Assembly: GCF_030704305.1 (NCBI RefSeq)
Contig: NZ_CP131935.1
Span: forward strand, 3,224,001-3,288,000
Direction of reading: 5' to 3'
From: Massilia sp. R2A-15
GTDB taxonomy: Bacteria; Pseudomonadota; Gammaproteobacteria; Burkholderiales; Burkholderiaceae_D
DNA: 64,000 nucleotides
Shown here one piece after another: positions 24,418 to 33,289 of the stretch (the first letter of the stretch is position 1; each line of letters begins with the position of its first letter). The translations under genes and the position numbers were made by a program. Below the pieces are notes generated by a model. The model did not search any database. It was given only the letters and a program-made list of their open reading frames with translations, and was not told the origin of the DNA.

Positions 24418-26532
24418 TTAGCCCGGCGCCCCCACCAGGCTGGTCACCCGGATCGTCTTCGTTTCCGGAATCTCGCTGTGCGACAGCACCTTCAGCTGCG
24501 GCAGCGCGCGGCGCAGGAAACGCGACAGCAGCGCGCGCAGCGGCGCCGGCACCAGCAGCACCGGCGTCAGCCCCATCGCTTCCTGCTGCGCCGCGGCCTG
24601 CCCGGCCTGCTGCGCAATCGTGTCGGCCAGCCCCGGCTCGATGCCGGTGCCGTCGCCGCCCGCCCCCATCGCCTGCAGCAACAGCCGCTCGAGGCGGTTG
24701 TCCAGGGTCATCACCGACAGCTCGGCCGCGCCCGGGAACAGCTGCTGCACGATGGCCCGGCCCAGCGCGATGCGCACCAGCGCCGTCAGCTCGTTCGGGT
24801 CTTGCGTGTGCACCGCGTGCTCGGACAGCGTTTCGATCACCGAATGCATGTCGCGGATGTGCACGCCTTCGATCAGCAGGTTCTGCAGCACCTTCTGCAA
24901 GGTCGACAGCGACACGATCTTCGGCACCAGGTCCTCGACCAGCTTCGGCGCGTCCTTGGCGATATGGTCCAGCAAGGCCTGCACTTCCGAGCGGCCCAGC
25001 AACTCCGACGCGTGCGTGGTGATCAAATGGTTCAGGTGGGTGGCGACGACCGTGCCGGCGTCCACCACGGTGTAGCCCATGCTCTGCGCTTCGTCGCGCA
25101 GGCCGGCGTCGATCCAGGTGGCCGGCAGGCCGAACGCGGGGTCGGTGGTGACCAGGCCCGGCAAGGTGCCGCTGGCCATGCCCGGATTGATCGCCAGGAA
25201 CTGGCCGTTGAGCGACTCGCCGCTGCCGATCTCGACGCCCTTGAGCAGGATGCGGTAGGCCGACGGCTTCAGTTCCAGGTTGTCGCGGATGTGCACCGGC
25301 GGCGCCAGGAAGCCGATTTCCTGCGCAAATTTCTTGCGGATGCCCTTGATGCGCTTGAGCAGTTCGCCGCCCTGCGCCTTGTCCACCAGCGGAATCAGGC
25401 GGTAGCCCACTTCCAGTCCCAGCGTATCGACCGGCATGATGTCCTGCCAGCTGGCCTCCTCCTGCTCGGGATTGGCGGCCGGCGCATTGCTTGCCGCCGC
25501 CGCGGCCGCCGCCGCCTCTTCGATGGCCGGCGCTTCGCGGCGCTTCTTGTTGATCAGGTAGGCCGAACCGATCAGCAGGCCGCCCAAGAGGATGAACACC
25601 AGGTTCGGCATGCCCGGGATCAGGCCCATGCCGCCGATGATGCCGCCGGTGATGTAGAGCACCTGCGGCTTGGCGAACAGCTGGTTGGTCAGCTGGGCGC
25701 CGATGTCCTGGTCGGACGCCACGCGCGAGACGACGATACCGGCCGCCACCGAAATGATCAGCGAAGGAATCTGCGCGACCAGGCCGTCGCCGATCGCCAG
25801 CAGCGTGTAGGTCTGCAGCGCCTGGGCGAAGCCGAGGTCGTGCTGCAGCAGGCCGACCAGCAGGCCGCCGACGACGTTGATGACGGTGACCATGATGCCG
25901 GCCACCGCATCGCCGCGCACGTACTTGCTGGCGCCGTCCATCGCGCCGTAGAACTCGGCTTCCTGGGCCACTTCGGTGCGGCGCGCGCGCGCCACGTCCT
26001 CGGCGATCAGGCCGGCGTTCAGGTCGGCGTCGATCGCCATCTGCTTGCCCGGCATCGCGTCGAGCGCGAAACGCGCGCCCACTTCGGCGATCCGGCCGGC
26101 GCCCTTTGTGACGACGGTGAAGTTGATGATGGTGAGGATGATGAACACGACGATACCGACCGTGTAATTACCGCCGATCAGGAAGTGGCCGAACGCTTCG
26201 ATCACCTTGCCGGCCGCCGCGCCGCCGGTGTGGCCCTCGGTCAGCACCACGCGGGTCGAGGCCACGTTGAGCGACAGGCGCAGCATGGTGGACACCAGCA
26301 GGATGGTCGGGAAGGCCATGAAGTCGAGTGGCTTGACCGTGTACAGGCTGGTCAAGAGCACGATCACCGACAGCGCTATGTTAAAGCTGAAGAACAGGTC
26401 GAGCACGAAGGCCGGCAGCGGCAGGACCATCATCGACAGCAGCAGGATGATGATCAGCGGCGCGGCCAGCGCGCTGCCGCCGCGGCCACCGAGGCCGCTC
26501 ATCCAGGCGGGAAGTTTGATGCTGGCGTTCAT
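24418..26532 (-). CDS. flhA: Flagellar type III export gate protein FlhA
   Basis: A 704-aa integral membrane component of the flagellar export gate. About eight membrane helices occupy residues 20-330, with the conserved FHIPEP region (STMLRLSLNVASTRVVL, PGKQMAIDADLNAGLI, FYGAMDGASKYVRGD). An Ala-rich linker (350-375) leads to the cytoplasmic FlhAc domain that docks chaperone-substrate complexes. ATG 26532 overlaps the flhB stop (ATGA). The normal downstream partner flhF is about 19 kb away at 5449, beyond the polysaccharide genes. Confidence 0.96.
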   Translation of the reverse strand: MNASIKLPAWMSGLGGRGGSALAAPLIIILLLSMMVLPLPAFVLDLFFSFNIALSVIVLLTSLYTVKPLDFMAFPTILLVSTMLRLSLNVASTRVVLTEGHTGGAAAGKVIEAFGHFLIGGNYTVGIVVFIILTIINFTVVTKGAGRIAEVGARFALDAMPGKQMAIDADLNAGLIAEDVARARRTEVAQEAEFYGAMDGASKYVRGDAVAGIMVTVINVVGGLLVGLLQHDLGFAQALQTYTLLAIGDGLVAQIPSLIISVAAGIVVSRVASDQDIGAQLTNQLFAKPQVLYITGGIIGGMGLIPGMPNLVFILLGGLLIGSAYLINKKRREAPAIEEAAAAAAAASNAPAANPEQEEASWQDIMPVDTLGLEVGYRLIPLVDKAQGGELLKRIKGIRKKFAQEIGFLAPPVHIRDNLELKPSAYRILLKGVEIGSGESLNGQFLAINPGMASGTLPGLVTTDPAFGLPATWIDAGLRDEAQSMGYTVVDAGTVVATHLNHLITTHASELLGRSEVQALLDHIAKDAPKLVEDLVPKIVSLSTLQKVLQNLLIEGVHIRDMHSVIETLSEHAVHTQDPNELTALVRIALGRAIVQQLFPGAAELSVMTLDNRLERLLLQAMGAGGDGTGIEPGLADTIAQQAGQAAAQQEAMGLTPVLLVPAPLRALLSRFLRRALPQLKVLSHSEIPETKTIRVTSLVGAPG

Positions 26533-27707
26533 GGCGTTGCTCCGTTATTCGTGTCAGGCTTTTTTTGCGATGCGGGGTTGTGCGGATCGAGCTCGGGCGG
26601 CACGGCCAGCCTGGTCGGACGCTCCGGATACTTGCCGCCGCCCTTGCTGAAGGCGCGCAGCTGGAATACGTAGGCCAGCACTTCGGCCACCGCCGAGTAC
26701 AGCGCCTCGGGAATCTCGTCGTCGATGTCGGTGTGCTGGTGCAGCGCACGGGCCAGCGCCGGCGCCTCGAGCAGCGCGACCTTGTTCTCGCGCGCGATCT
26801 CGCGGATCTTCGCCGCCACTTCGTCGGCGCCCTTGGCGACCACGCGCGGCGCGCCACCCTGGCCGTCGGCGTACTTCAGCGCCACCGCGTAGTGGGTCGG
26901 GTTGGTGACCACCACGTCGGCGGTCGGCACCGCGGCCATCATGCGGCGGCGCGACATTTCGCGCTGCATCTGGCGGATCCGGCCCTTCATCTGCGGGTTG
27001 CCGTCGGACTCCTTGTGTTCCTGGATCATTTCCTGGCGCGTCATCTTGAGCTTGTTGGCGTAATGCCAGACCTGGTAGGGGCCGTCGATGGCGGCGACGA
27101 AGCCGAGTCCGCCGACGATGAACAGGAAAGTCGTGCCGAGCAGGCTGACCAAGTGGGCGCTGCCCTCGCCCACCGATTCGACGGCCAGCCCCATCACGGC
27201 GTCCTTCTTGCCCATGATGACCAGGTAGGCGACCGCGCCGACGACGACGGTCTTGGCGACCGCCTTCGCCAGCTCGACCAGGGCGTTGGTGGAAAACATG
27301 TTGGCAAGGCCGCGCACCGGATTGAGCTTGCCGAAGTTGGGCATGAAGGACTTGGCGGAGAACAGCCAGCCGCCGATCAGCAGCGGCGACGCCAGCGCGA
27401 CAACCATCACCGCGAAGGCCAGCGGCAGGCAGGTCAGCAGCACGTGGCCGATGTCCACGCCGACCCGGCGGATCAGGACGTCGGCGTCGAACACCTGGGC
27501 GCGGTCGAGCGCCAGGCCCGACACCATCACGGCGTTCAGGCTGCGCACCACGCTGCCGCCAGTCATCCACAGGCCGGCGCCGGCGGTCATCAATACTGCA
27601 AAGGTTGCCAATTCACGCGACCGGGGCACGTCGCCTTCGGCACGGGCCTGCTCCAGTCGCTTGGCTGACGCGGCTTCGGTCTTTTCTGCGTCGCTGTCTT
27701 CTGCCAT
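26529..27707 (-). CDS. flhB: Flagellar export switch protein FlhB
   Basis: A 392-aa export apparatus protein. A charged N-terminus (EKTEAASAKRLEQARAEGDVPRS) precedes four membrane helices up to about residue 210, then the cytoplasmic domain with the autocleavage motif NPTH in VVTNPTHYAVALKY (around 265-280), which switches substrate specificity from rod/hook to filament. The C-terminal tail is longer than in Salmonella FlhB and rich in Pro/Lys. ATG 27707 follows GGAG at five bases; a GTG two codons upstream is less likely. Confidence 0.95.
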   Translation of the reverse strand: MAEDSDAEKTEAASAKRLEQARAEGDVPRSRELATFAVLMTAGAGLWMTGGSVVRSLNAVMVSGLALDRAQVFDADVLIRRVGVDIGHVLLTCLPLAFAVMVVALASPLLIGGWLFSAKSFMPNFGKLNPVRGLANMFSTNALVELAKAVAKTVVVGAVAYLVIMGKKDAVMGLAVESVGEGSAHLVSLLGTTFLFIVGGLGFVAAIDGPYQVWHYANKLKMTRQEMIQEHKESDGNPQMKGRIRQMQREMSRRRMMAAVPTADVVVTNPTHYAVALKYADGQGGAPRVVAKGADEVAAKIREIARENKVALLEAPALARALHQHTDIDDEIPEALYSAVAEVLAYVFQLRAFSKGGGKYPERPTRLAVPPELDPHNPASQKKPDTNNGATP

Positions 27708-28048
27708 GTCCACTCCGGTTACGCCCCTTCACACCGAGGGGCGACGATAGCCGACATTATTCGTCATATTGCTCTGGGGCTATCCCCTGAACAGGGGTGC
27801 AAAGGGCGGTCTTATCGGGCCGGCCCGGCGCGGCGTTGGGCAAAGCGGCCACGGCAGATGATTGATTTACAAGGACTAATATATAAGTGGCATTATGTCG
27901 CGTATATCCGACGCCATCGCGCCTGTCAAATGGGATTCGGCACGCGATTGGCAGAATGTTGCAATTGATTCTGTTTTCGTGGTTATAATACGAAAGCATC
28001 AATGAATACCGTGCTTCCAAAATTTTTCGATCACAAGGAATTAAACAA
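27708..28048. other. Intergenic region between flhB and a small exported protein gene
   Basis: Divergent region of 341 bp without a gene. The right half is AT-rich and carries the promoter given separately; the left half must contain the flhB promoter, which I could not identify. A TGGCA-N4-TTGCA word at 27949-27963 resembles a sigma-54 site but is one base too short between GG and GC. Confidence 0.5.
27959..27989 (+). promoter_or_regulatory. Putative sigma-70 promoter
   Basis: A perfect -10 box TATAAT lies at 27984-27989. The -35 box is unclear: TTGCAA at 27959-27964 gives 19 bp spacing, TTGATT at 27965-27970 gives 13. It lies 60 bp before the start codon of the 76-aa gene. Confidence 0.5.
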
Positions 28049-28279
28049 ATGAAAAAGATTTTCGCTATCGCCGCCGCCCTGAGCCTGGTTTCGGCTCAAG
28101 CTTTCGCCCAGACCGCTGAAGCAACCGTTACCCCAGCACCAGCACCGGTCGCACCGGCTCCGCTGATGTCGGGCACCATCGCTGGCGTGCCAGTCGCTAC
28201 CGCCATCGTCATCGGCGTGGCCGTTGCTGCAGTTGCAGTGGCCGTTTCGGACAGCAACAGCACCACCACCCACCATTAA
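28049..28279 (+). CDS. Small exported Ala/Pro-rich protein of unknown function
   Basis: A 76-aa protein with a clear signal peptide (MKKIFAIAAALSLVSAQAFA), a Thr/Pro/Ala-rich spacer (TPAPAPVAPAPL), then one hydrophobic segment (VATAIVIGVAVAAVAVAV) and a polar tail ending TTTHH. It has its own promoter, a strong codon bias and a rho-independent terminator, all signs of a well-expressed gene. I do not recognise the family. The second hydrophobic segment suggests inner-membrane anchoring with a periplasmic tail, or a helical assembly protein. No functional link to dgkA is evident beyond adjacency. Confidence 0.8.
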   Translation: MKKIFAIAAALSLVSAQAFAQTAEATVTPAPAPVAPAPLMSGTIAGVPVATAIVIGVAVAAVAVAVSDSNSTTTHH

Positions 28280-28315
28280 TTTGGACGGCGCTTCGGCGCC
28301 GCAGAGGTAAGAAAT

Positions 28316-28340
28316 CGGCCGATTCGTTCGGCCGTTTTTT
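28316..28340 (+). terminator. Rho-independent terminator
   Basis: Stem cggccga (28316-28322) with tcggccg (28328-28334), 5-nt loop, followed by six T. It ends the transcript of the small exported protein gene, so dgkA needs read-through or its own promoter. Confidence 0.85.
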
Positions 28341-28366
28341 ATGCCCGCTCCCTTTCCGCCATCGAC

Positions 28367-28723
28367 ATGAAGAATCAGCCCTTTTATCGCCGCTTCGGCT
28401 TCGCCCTGCACGGCATCGCGTCGGCCTGGCGCAACGAGGCGAGTTTTCGCACCCAGTGCTGCGCCGCGCTGGGCGTCATAGCCGTGCTGGCGTGGCGGCG
28501 GCCGCCGCTGCTGTGGTGGGCGCTGCTGCTGGTGCTGTGCGGGATGGTGCTGGCGGCCGAACTGTTCAACAGCGCACTCGAGGCGGCGCTCGACCACCTG
28601 CACCCGGAACGCCACGACGCGATCCGCATCGCCAAGGACTGCGCCGCCGGCGCCGTGCTGGTGCTGAGCCTGGCCAGCGCGGCCGTGTTCGCCGCCTTCC
28701 TGGCCGAGTCTTTCGCGCTCTGA
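28367..28723 (+). CDS. dgkA: Diacylglycerol kinase (DgkA family)
   Basis: A 118-aa integral membrane kinase with three helices. The signature AELFNSALEAALDHLHPERH carries the conserved Glu and Asn of the active site, and the amphipathic N-terminus contains ASFRTQCC. It phosphorylates diacylglycerol released by membrane-derived sugar modifications; some relatives act on undecaprenol. Lipid recycling would fit the surrounding polysaccharide genes, but the E. coli-type role is the safe reading. ATG 28367 begins right after the preceding terminator region. Confidence 0.93.
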   Translation: MKNQPFYRRFGFALHGIASAWRNEASFRTQCCAALGVIAVLAWRRPPLLWWALLLVLCGMVLAAELFNSALEAALDHLHPERHDAIRIAKDCAAGAVLVLSLASAAVFAAFLAESFAL

Positions 28724-28734
28724 GCGCAATGCAA

Positions 28735-28767
28735 TGGGGTCCTCGCGCAAGCGGGGACCCCATTTTG
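28735..28767. terminator. Bidirectional terminator between dgkA and the phosphomutase gene
   Basis: tggggtcc (28735-28742) pairs with ggacccca (28755-28762), with a GC-rich loop, followed by tttt. It lies between two convergent genes. The arm sequence belongs to the ggggtc family seen at 24275 and 759. Confidence 0.7.
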
Positions 28768-30204
28768 CTAAGTGCGCGCCCGCGCCAAGATTCGCGCCAG
28801 GCATTCCTGGCACAGGCGCTGCGCCGTCGCGGCATCGGCCGCCTCGGCGTAGCAGCGCAGTTCCGGCGCGTTGCCGGACGGGCGCAGGTGCACGATGTCG
28901 CCACTGCCAAACGTGACCCGCAGGCCGTCGGTGGTGTCCACCTGCGTTACCGCGCCCGCCCCCGGCGCCATCACGGCGGCCATGGCGTCGCGGTCTTCCT
29001 GTAGCGCGGCGACCAGGGCGACACTTGCGCTGGTGGGAAACTCCTGCAGGCGGTCGCTGTGGGTGAAGCGCGCCGGCAAGCCGCGCGCCAGCTCGGACAG
29101 GCGGCAACCGCGCTGGCGCGCCATGGTTAGCAGAGCGAGCATCGGCAGCACCGCGTCGCGCGTGGGCAGCGCCGCCAGGCGCTTGCCGCCCTGGCTGATG
29201 TCGCTGCCCAGCAGGAAGCCGCCATTGGCTTCATATCCGGTGACGATGCCGCCCTGCGCCGCCTGCGCCTGCTCCATGCCGGCGATCACATAGGGCGAGC
29301 CGATGCGGGTGCGCAGCACCTGGCCGAAGGCGCCGCACTTCTCCACCGCGGTGTTGCTGCTGACCGGAGTGACGACGACATCGGCGTGCAGGAATTGCGC
29401 GCACAGGACGCCGACCATGTCGCCGCGAAACCATGCGCCGGTCTCGTCGCCGATCAGCGGGCGGTCGGCGTCGCCGTCGGTCGAGACGATCGCGTCGAAC
29501 CGGTGCTCGGCGGCCCACTGCCTGCCGCGCGCGACGTCGTCCGCGCCGACCGCTTCGGTATCGATCGGCACGAAGGTGTCGGCGCGGCCGAGCGCCAGCA
29601 CCTCGGCGCCCAGCGCCGCGAGGATGGCGCGCAGCACGTCGCGCCCGGCGCTGCTGTGCTCGTAGACGGCCACGCGCATGCCGCGCAGGCTGCCCGGCTC
29701 GAAGAACCCCGTATAGCGCTCCAGGTAAGCCGCTTGCGCGCGCGGGTCGGGCGCCGGCAGGCTGGCCGGCGCGACCTGGTCGGGGACCGTCAACACCGCG
29801 TGCAGCATCGCCTGTTCGTCGGCCTTGCTGATTTCGCCGCTCGCGCTGTAGAACTTCAGGCCGTTGCGGTCGAACGGGATATGGCTGCCGGTCACCACCA
29901 GCACAGGCGCGCCCAGCGTGCGGCCGAACGAGGCCAGCGCAGGCGTCGGCAGCGCGCCCGCATACAGCACTTCGACGCCAAGGTCGGCCAGCGCGGCGGC
30001 GCAGGCGCCCGCCATCGCCGGGCTGCTCGGACGCAGGTCGTGGCCGATGACGGCGCGCTTGCCCGTCCCCACCGCCTGCCAGAACGCCGCGGTGTAGGCG
30101 TAGCACACTTCCGGGGTCATCTGGGCCACCAGGCCCCGCGCGCCGCTGGTGCCGAAGGCCACCCCGGTGCTGCGCATCATGTCGGCGATGTTGATTTTTT
30201 TCAA
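28768..30204 (-). CDS. Phosphomannomutase/phosphoglucomutase-type phosphohexomutase
   Basis: A phosphohexomutase of about 478 aa, interconverting sugar-6-P and sugar-1-P for nucleotide-sugar supply. The four active-site loops are present: phosphoserine loop VVTGSHIPFDRNGLKF (instead of TASHNP), metal loop STDGDADRPLIGDE, sugar loop GYEANGGFLLG and phosphate loop RPSGNAPELR. Start TTG at 30204 is six bases from GGAG; the first ATGs (30181, 30178) would cut off a few residues. It is the last gene of the second polysaccharide cluster, 46 bp after the YjbH-PAP2 gene. The TGSHIP variant is typical of capsule-linked mutases, probably mannose-1-P; substrate uncertain. Confidence 0.87.
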   Translation of the reverse strand: MKKINIADMMRSTGVAFGTSGARGLVAQMTPEVCYAYTAAFWQAVGTGKRAVIGHDLRPSSPAMAGACAAALADLGVEVLYAGALPTPALASFGRTLGAPVLVVTGSHIPFDRNGLKFYSASGEISKADEQAMLHAVLTVPDQVAPASLPAPDPRAQAAYLERYTGFFEPGSLRGMRVAVYEHSSAGRDVLRAILAALGAEVLALGRADTFVPIDTEAVGADDVARGRQWAAEHRFDAIVSTDGDADRPLIGDETGAWFRGDMVGVLCAQFLHADVVVTPVSSNTAVEKCGAFGQVLRTRIGSPYVIAGMEQAQAAQGGIVTGYEANGGFLLGSDISQGGKRLAALPTRDAVLPMLALLTMARQRGCRLSELARGLPARFTHSDRLQEFPTSASVALVAALQEDRDAMAAVMAPGAGAVTQVDTTDGLRVTFGSGDIVHLRPSGNAPELRCYAEAADAATAQRLCQECLARILARART

Positions 30205-30250
30205 AATGTTCTCCGAGAGGTGGCCGGCCGGTGGCCGGGTTGCCGTTTGC

Positions 30251-33103
30251 TTAGTACGATCCGCGCCAGGACACGCCGATTTCCTTCGGCCCCGGATTGA
30301 TCGACAGGAAGGAACCGCGGTTTTCGCGCTGCGACTGCCACAGCCAGCTGCCGATCGCATAGCCGACCAGGCCGCCGGCCACGGTATCGGAGACGAAGTG
30401 CTGGCGCGCCGCCACCCTGCCCGCCGAACTGAGCGCGGCCAGGCCGTACAGCCACGGCGCATCGTATTCCTGGGCGAACGGCGTGACGGCGGCAAACGCC
30501 ACCGCGCTGTGGCCGGACGGGAACGATGCCTCCGAACGCTTGCCGCCGGTGTGCGCCCACGATCCCAGCTCTTCGCCGGGACGGGCGCGGCCGACGGCGT
30601 ACTTGCCCACCGTCGTCACGCCGATGGCGCCGGCCACCGACTCGAGCGAGATCAGGCCGATGTTCTGCGCGCGCTGGTCGCCGAACGCGAACGCGGCGCC
30701 GGCGGCGCCCACCAGCGCGATCGGCGCAGCCTTGCCGAAATTGCCCCAGCCGCGCATCACGGCGTTTTCCTGGTGCCGCTTGACGAAGCGGTCGGCCGGC
30801 TTGTCCAGCGCCGCGCTGGCCAGCACCGCGCCGGTCCCCAGCGCGCCGCCCTTGATCCACACGGGCAGGGTCGGCGACGAAGCGGCGGCCTGGTCCAGGC
30901 GCAGGCGAAATACCGGCCACGGGCTGCTCAGCGGCTTCGGGTCCATGTACAGCGCGGCGAGCGCCTGCTCGTCGGGACGCTCGCCCAGGTTGCCCAGGCC
31001 GTCGGCGATCGACATGTCGCGGCGCGGCTTTTCGATCATCTCGTACAGGTCGCCCGGCGTGGCCACCAGCTGGCCGACGTCGCGCGTCCATGGCGAGACC
31101 GCGAGCATGGCGCTGGCCTGGGTGTCCGCCAGCAGCATGCTGTTGAGCGAGATGTTCAGGAACACGCCCTTGTCGTTGTAGGGATTGGCCGGCGAGCCCG
31201 GATTGGTGATGTCCTTGCCGTTGGTCCTGGTGTACCAGGCGCCCAGTTCGATGCCCGACAGGAAGCGGCGCTTGAATTCCATCCGCACGCCCGCGTCCCT
31301 GGCCAGGAAGCGCCCGGCGCGCGCGGTGACGGTGATGTCCGACGGCAGGCGGTAATGCAGGGCGCCGAGGGCGGTGACGGTGCGATAGTCGCGCGCGTCG
31401 AACCAGCCGCGCACGCCGCGCTGCTGCAGCGCGTCGACCGTCAGGTCGGCGGCCCAGCGCGCGTCGTTCGGCGCATACAACAGTTGGCCGCCGGCGCCGC
31501 GGTACATCTCTTCGTAAAAGCCGCCGGACAGCCGGCCGTACCAGTTCGGCGCCGGCATCGCGTACTGGTTGAGCATCAGCTTGTTGAGCTTGATCCGCGA
31601 ACCGCGCTTGTACTCGGCAATGTCGGTGCGCACGTGCGGCAGCAGGCTGTTCGACGGCTGGGTCACGCCGGAGACGGTTTCGATCACCTTGGCGGTCAGG
31701 CCGCCGTTCAGGTACAGGCCGGTCGCCAGGCGCCGGTCGTAATTGGCGGCCGCGTCCACTTCGTAGCGCAGCGCGCCGCTCGGATCGTTGAAGAACAGGC
31801 CCAGCTTGGGCGCGATGCGCATGCGGTTGCTCTCGCGGTCTTCCGAGCGCAGCTGGATGGCGTTGCCGTCGTGGCCGACATCGACGCCGATCGGCACGTC
31901 CTCGTTCAGGCCGGCCAGCATGCCGGGCTGGTCGGCGGTGGCGAGCCGGTCGTCCGGCGTGCCCTGGCGCACCAGCACGGTCTTCAGGAATGCCTCGCGG
32001 TCGATCGTGCCGCCCAGGTAGTAGCTGAGCGCATACAGATCCTGGAATTCGTAGGTGGCGACCGGCTGCTCGTTCTTGGTATAGGTGATGTGCAGGCCGC
32101 GCGTGCCGGCCGGCGCGAACGCCAGCGCCGTGCGGCTGGCGCGCCCGACCGCGCGCCCCAGGTTGGAGATGCGGTTATTGGTCAGCGTCATCTTGAGGAT
32201 GCCGCCGTCGAGCTCGACCCGGATGTTCTTGAAGTCCTGCCGCGCCAGCGCCTGCACCAGCGCGGCGCCCGGCTTGCCGTCCTTCTGCCACGCGGCCATC
32301 GAGGCGCGCGGCGGCGCGTCCTTCTGTTCGAATGCCTTGGGCTCGCGCAGTTTCGGCAGGAATTCGCGCTGGGCGAACGGAATCGAGACGTAGGCGTTGG
32401 CGCTGAAATGGTCGCTGTGGCGGGCAATCTGGGCGCCCAGCCAGCCGCGGTGATATTCCAGGCCCACCACCGGGCCGGCCTTGCGCTGGCCGGCGAAGGT
32501 TTGCCCGGCGCGGAAATCGCGCGCGTAATCGATGGCGTCGTATTCGGCCACCACCGACCAGTTTGGTGCTTGCGCCGGGGTCCAGCGCGCGCCGGCGAAC
32601 ACGCCGTCCGGCCGCCGCCGCCCGACACCGGCGGAGAGCTCCAGGTTCTTCGCCGCGCCGAAAGTCTTCGTGGCCACCACGTACTGGCCCTTGAACAGCT
32701 CGGTGCCCTGCAGGTCGGTCGCCCCGACCGCCACTTGCGGCAGCCAGGCCGTCTCGCTCCACAGGCGCACCTTGGCGTCGAACACCTTGTCCTTGAACCG
32801 TCCGTAATTGCTGCCGTACTGGCCCGGCACGCTGGAAAAGCCGGCGACGCCGCTGATCGACACGTAGCGCGCGCCGACCTGGAGGAAAGGAAGGATGGTG
32901 GCGCTGGTCCAGATCGCGCCGTAAGGATTGTCGTAACTGTAGCCCGTGCTGAAGGTGCCGTCCTGTTCGACCGAGGCGTTGGGCATATTGATGTAGCCCG
33001 ACTGGCCGTTCAGGCTGGGGGTGGCGGCGCCGGCTTGGGCGGCGCCGAACACCACACAGCCGCACCACGTGATTTTGATGGTATTGCGCAGGAACGTAAG
33101 CAA
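30251..33103 (-). CDS. YjbH-type outer-membrane protein fused to a PAP2 phosphatase domain
   Basis: A 950-aa protein. After a signal peptide (residues 5-27, ending QAGAA) comes the YjbH domain: PSLNGQSGYINMPNASVEQDGT at its start is the family hallmark, and many beta strands continue to about residue 700, suggesting an outer-membrane barrel. Residues about 740-930 are a PAP2 phosphatase with all three motifs: KYAVGRARP, PSGHSA and SAGRVAARQHFVSD. The catalytic histidines are thus intact. The start is TTG at 33103; no better ATG exists before the signal peptide. YjbH proteins occur in exopolysaccharide operons. The PAP2 part could dephosphorylate undecaprenyl pyrophosphate, lipid A or a sugar phosphate in the periplasm; which one is unknown. 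Confidence 0.85.
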   Translation of the reverse strand: MLTFLRNTIKITWCGCVVFGAAQAGAATPSLNGQSGYINMPNASVEQDGTFSTGYSYDNPYGAIWTSATILPFLQVGARYVSISGVAGFSSVPGQYGSNYGRFKDKVFDAKVRLWSETAWLPQVAVGATDLQGTELFKGQYVVATKTFGAAKNLELSAGVGRRRPDGVFAGARWTPAQAPNWSVVAEYDAIDYARDFRAGQTFAGQRKAGPVVGLEYHRGWLGAQIARHSDHFSANAYVSIPFAQREFLPKLREPKAFEQKDAPPRASMAAWQKDGKPGAALVQALARQDFKNIRVELDGGILKMTLTNNRISNLGRAVGRASRTALAFAPAGTRGLHITYTKNEQPVATYEFQDLYALSYYLGGTIDREAFLKTVLVRQGTPDDRLATADQPGMLAGLNEDVPIGVDVGHDGNAIQLRSEDRESNRMRIAPKLGLFFNDPSGALRYEVDAAANYDRRLATGLYLNGGLTAKVIETVSGVTQPSNSLLPHVRTDIAEYKRGSRIKLNKLMLNQYAMPAPNWYGRLSGGFYEEMYRGAGGQLLYAPNDARWAADLTVDALQQRGVRGWFDARDYRTVTALGALHYRLPSDITVTARAGRFLARDAGVRMEFKRRFLSGIELGAWYTRTNGKDITNPGSPANPYNDKGVFLNISLNSMLLADTQASAMLAVSPWTRDVGQLVATPGDLYEMIEKPRRDMSIADGLGNLGERPDEQALAALYMDPKPLSSPWPVFRLRLDQAAASSPTLPVWIKGGALGTGAVLASAALDKPADRFVKRHQENAVMRGWGNFGKAAPIALVGAAGAAFAFGDQRAQNIGLISLESVAGAIGVTTVGKYAVGRARPGEELGSWAHTGGKRSEASFPSGHSAVAFAAVTPFAQEYDAPWLYGLAALSSAGRVAARQHFVSDTVAGGLVGYAIGSWLWQSQRENRGSFLSINPGPKEIGVSWRGSY

Positions 33104-33289
33104 GGAATTGGTCCAGATTGTCAGCGCCCTCGCCCGCCGCTGGCGGCAGGAGACGGCAGGTGGGGGCCGCGACTTGGCGGGGCCGGAAAGTGCGTTATTC
33201 TAGCAGCAATGTTTGCGCCCGCACTCCGCTCGGCAGTGCGGGCCCGTTCCTGGACGACGTCAAGCTTGTGGAGGCCGCATGCAGCAAGC

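Noticed and set aside
24310..26673. A 787-codon plus-strand frame opposite flhA
   Set aside because: Antisense of a conserved gene; product is Arg/Gln/His-rich low complexity.
27949..27963. Sigma-54-like word TGGCA-N4-TTGCA before the small exported protein gene
   Set aside because: Spacing between GG and GC is nine instead of ten bases, which sigma-54 tolerates poorly; a sigma-70 -10 box nearby explains the promoter better.
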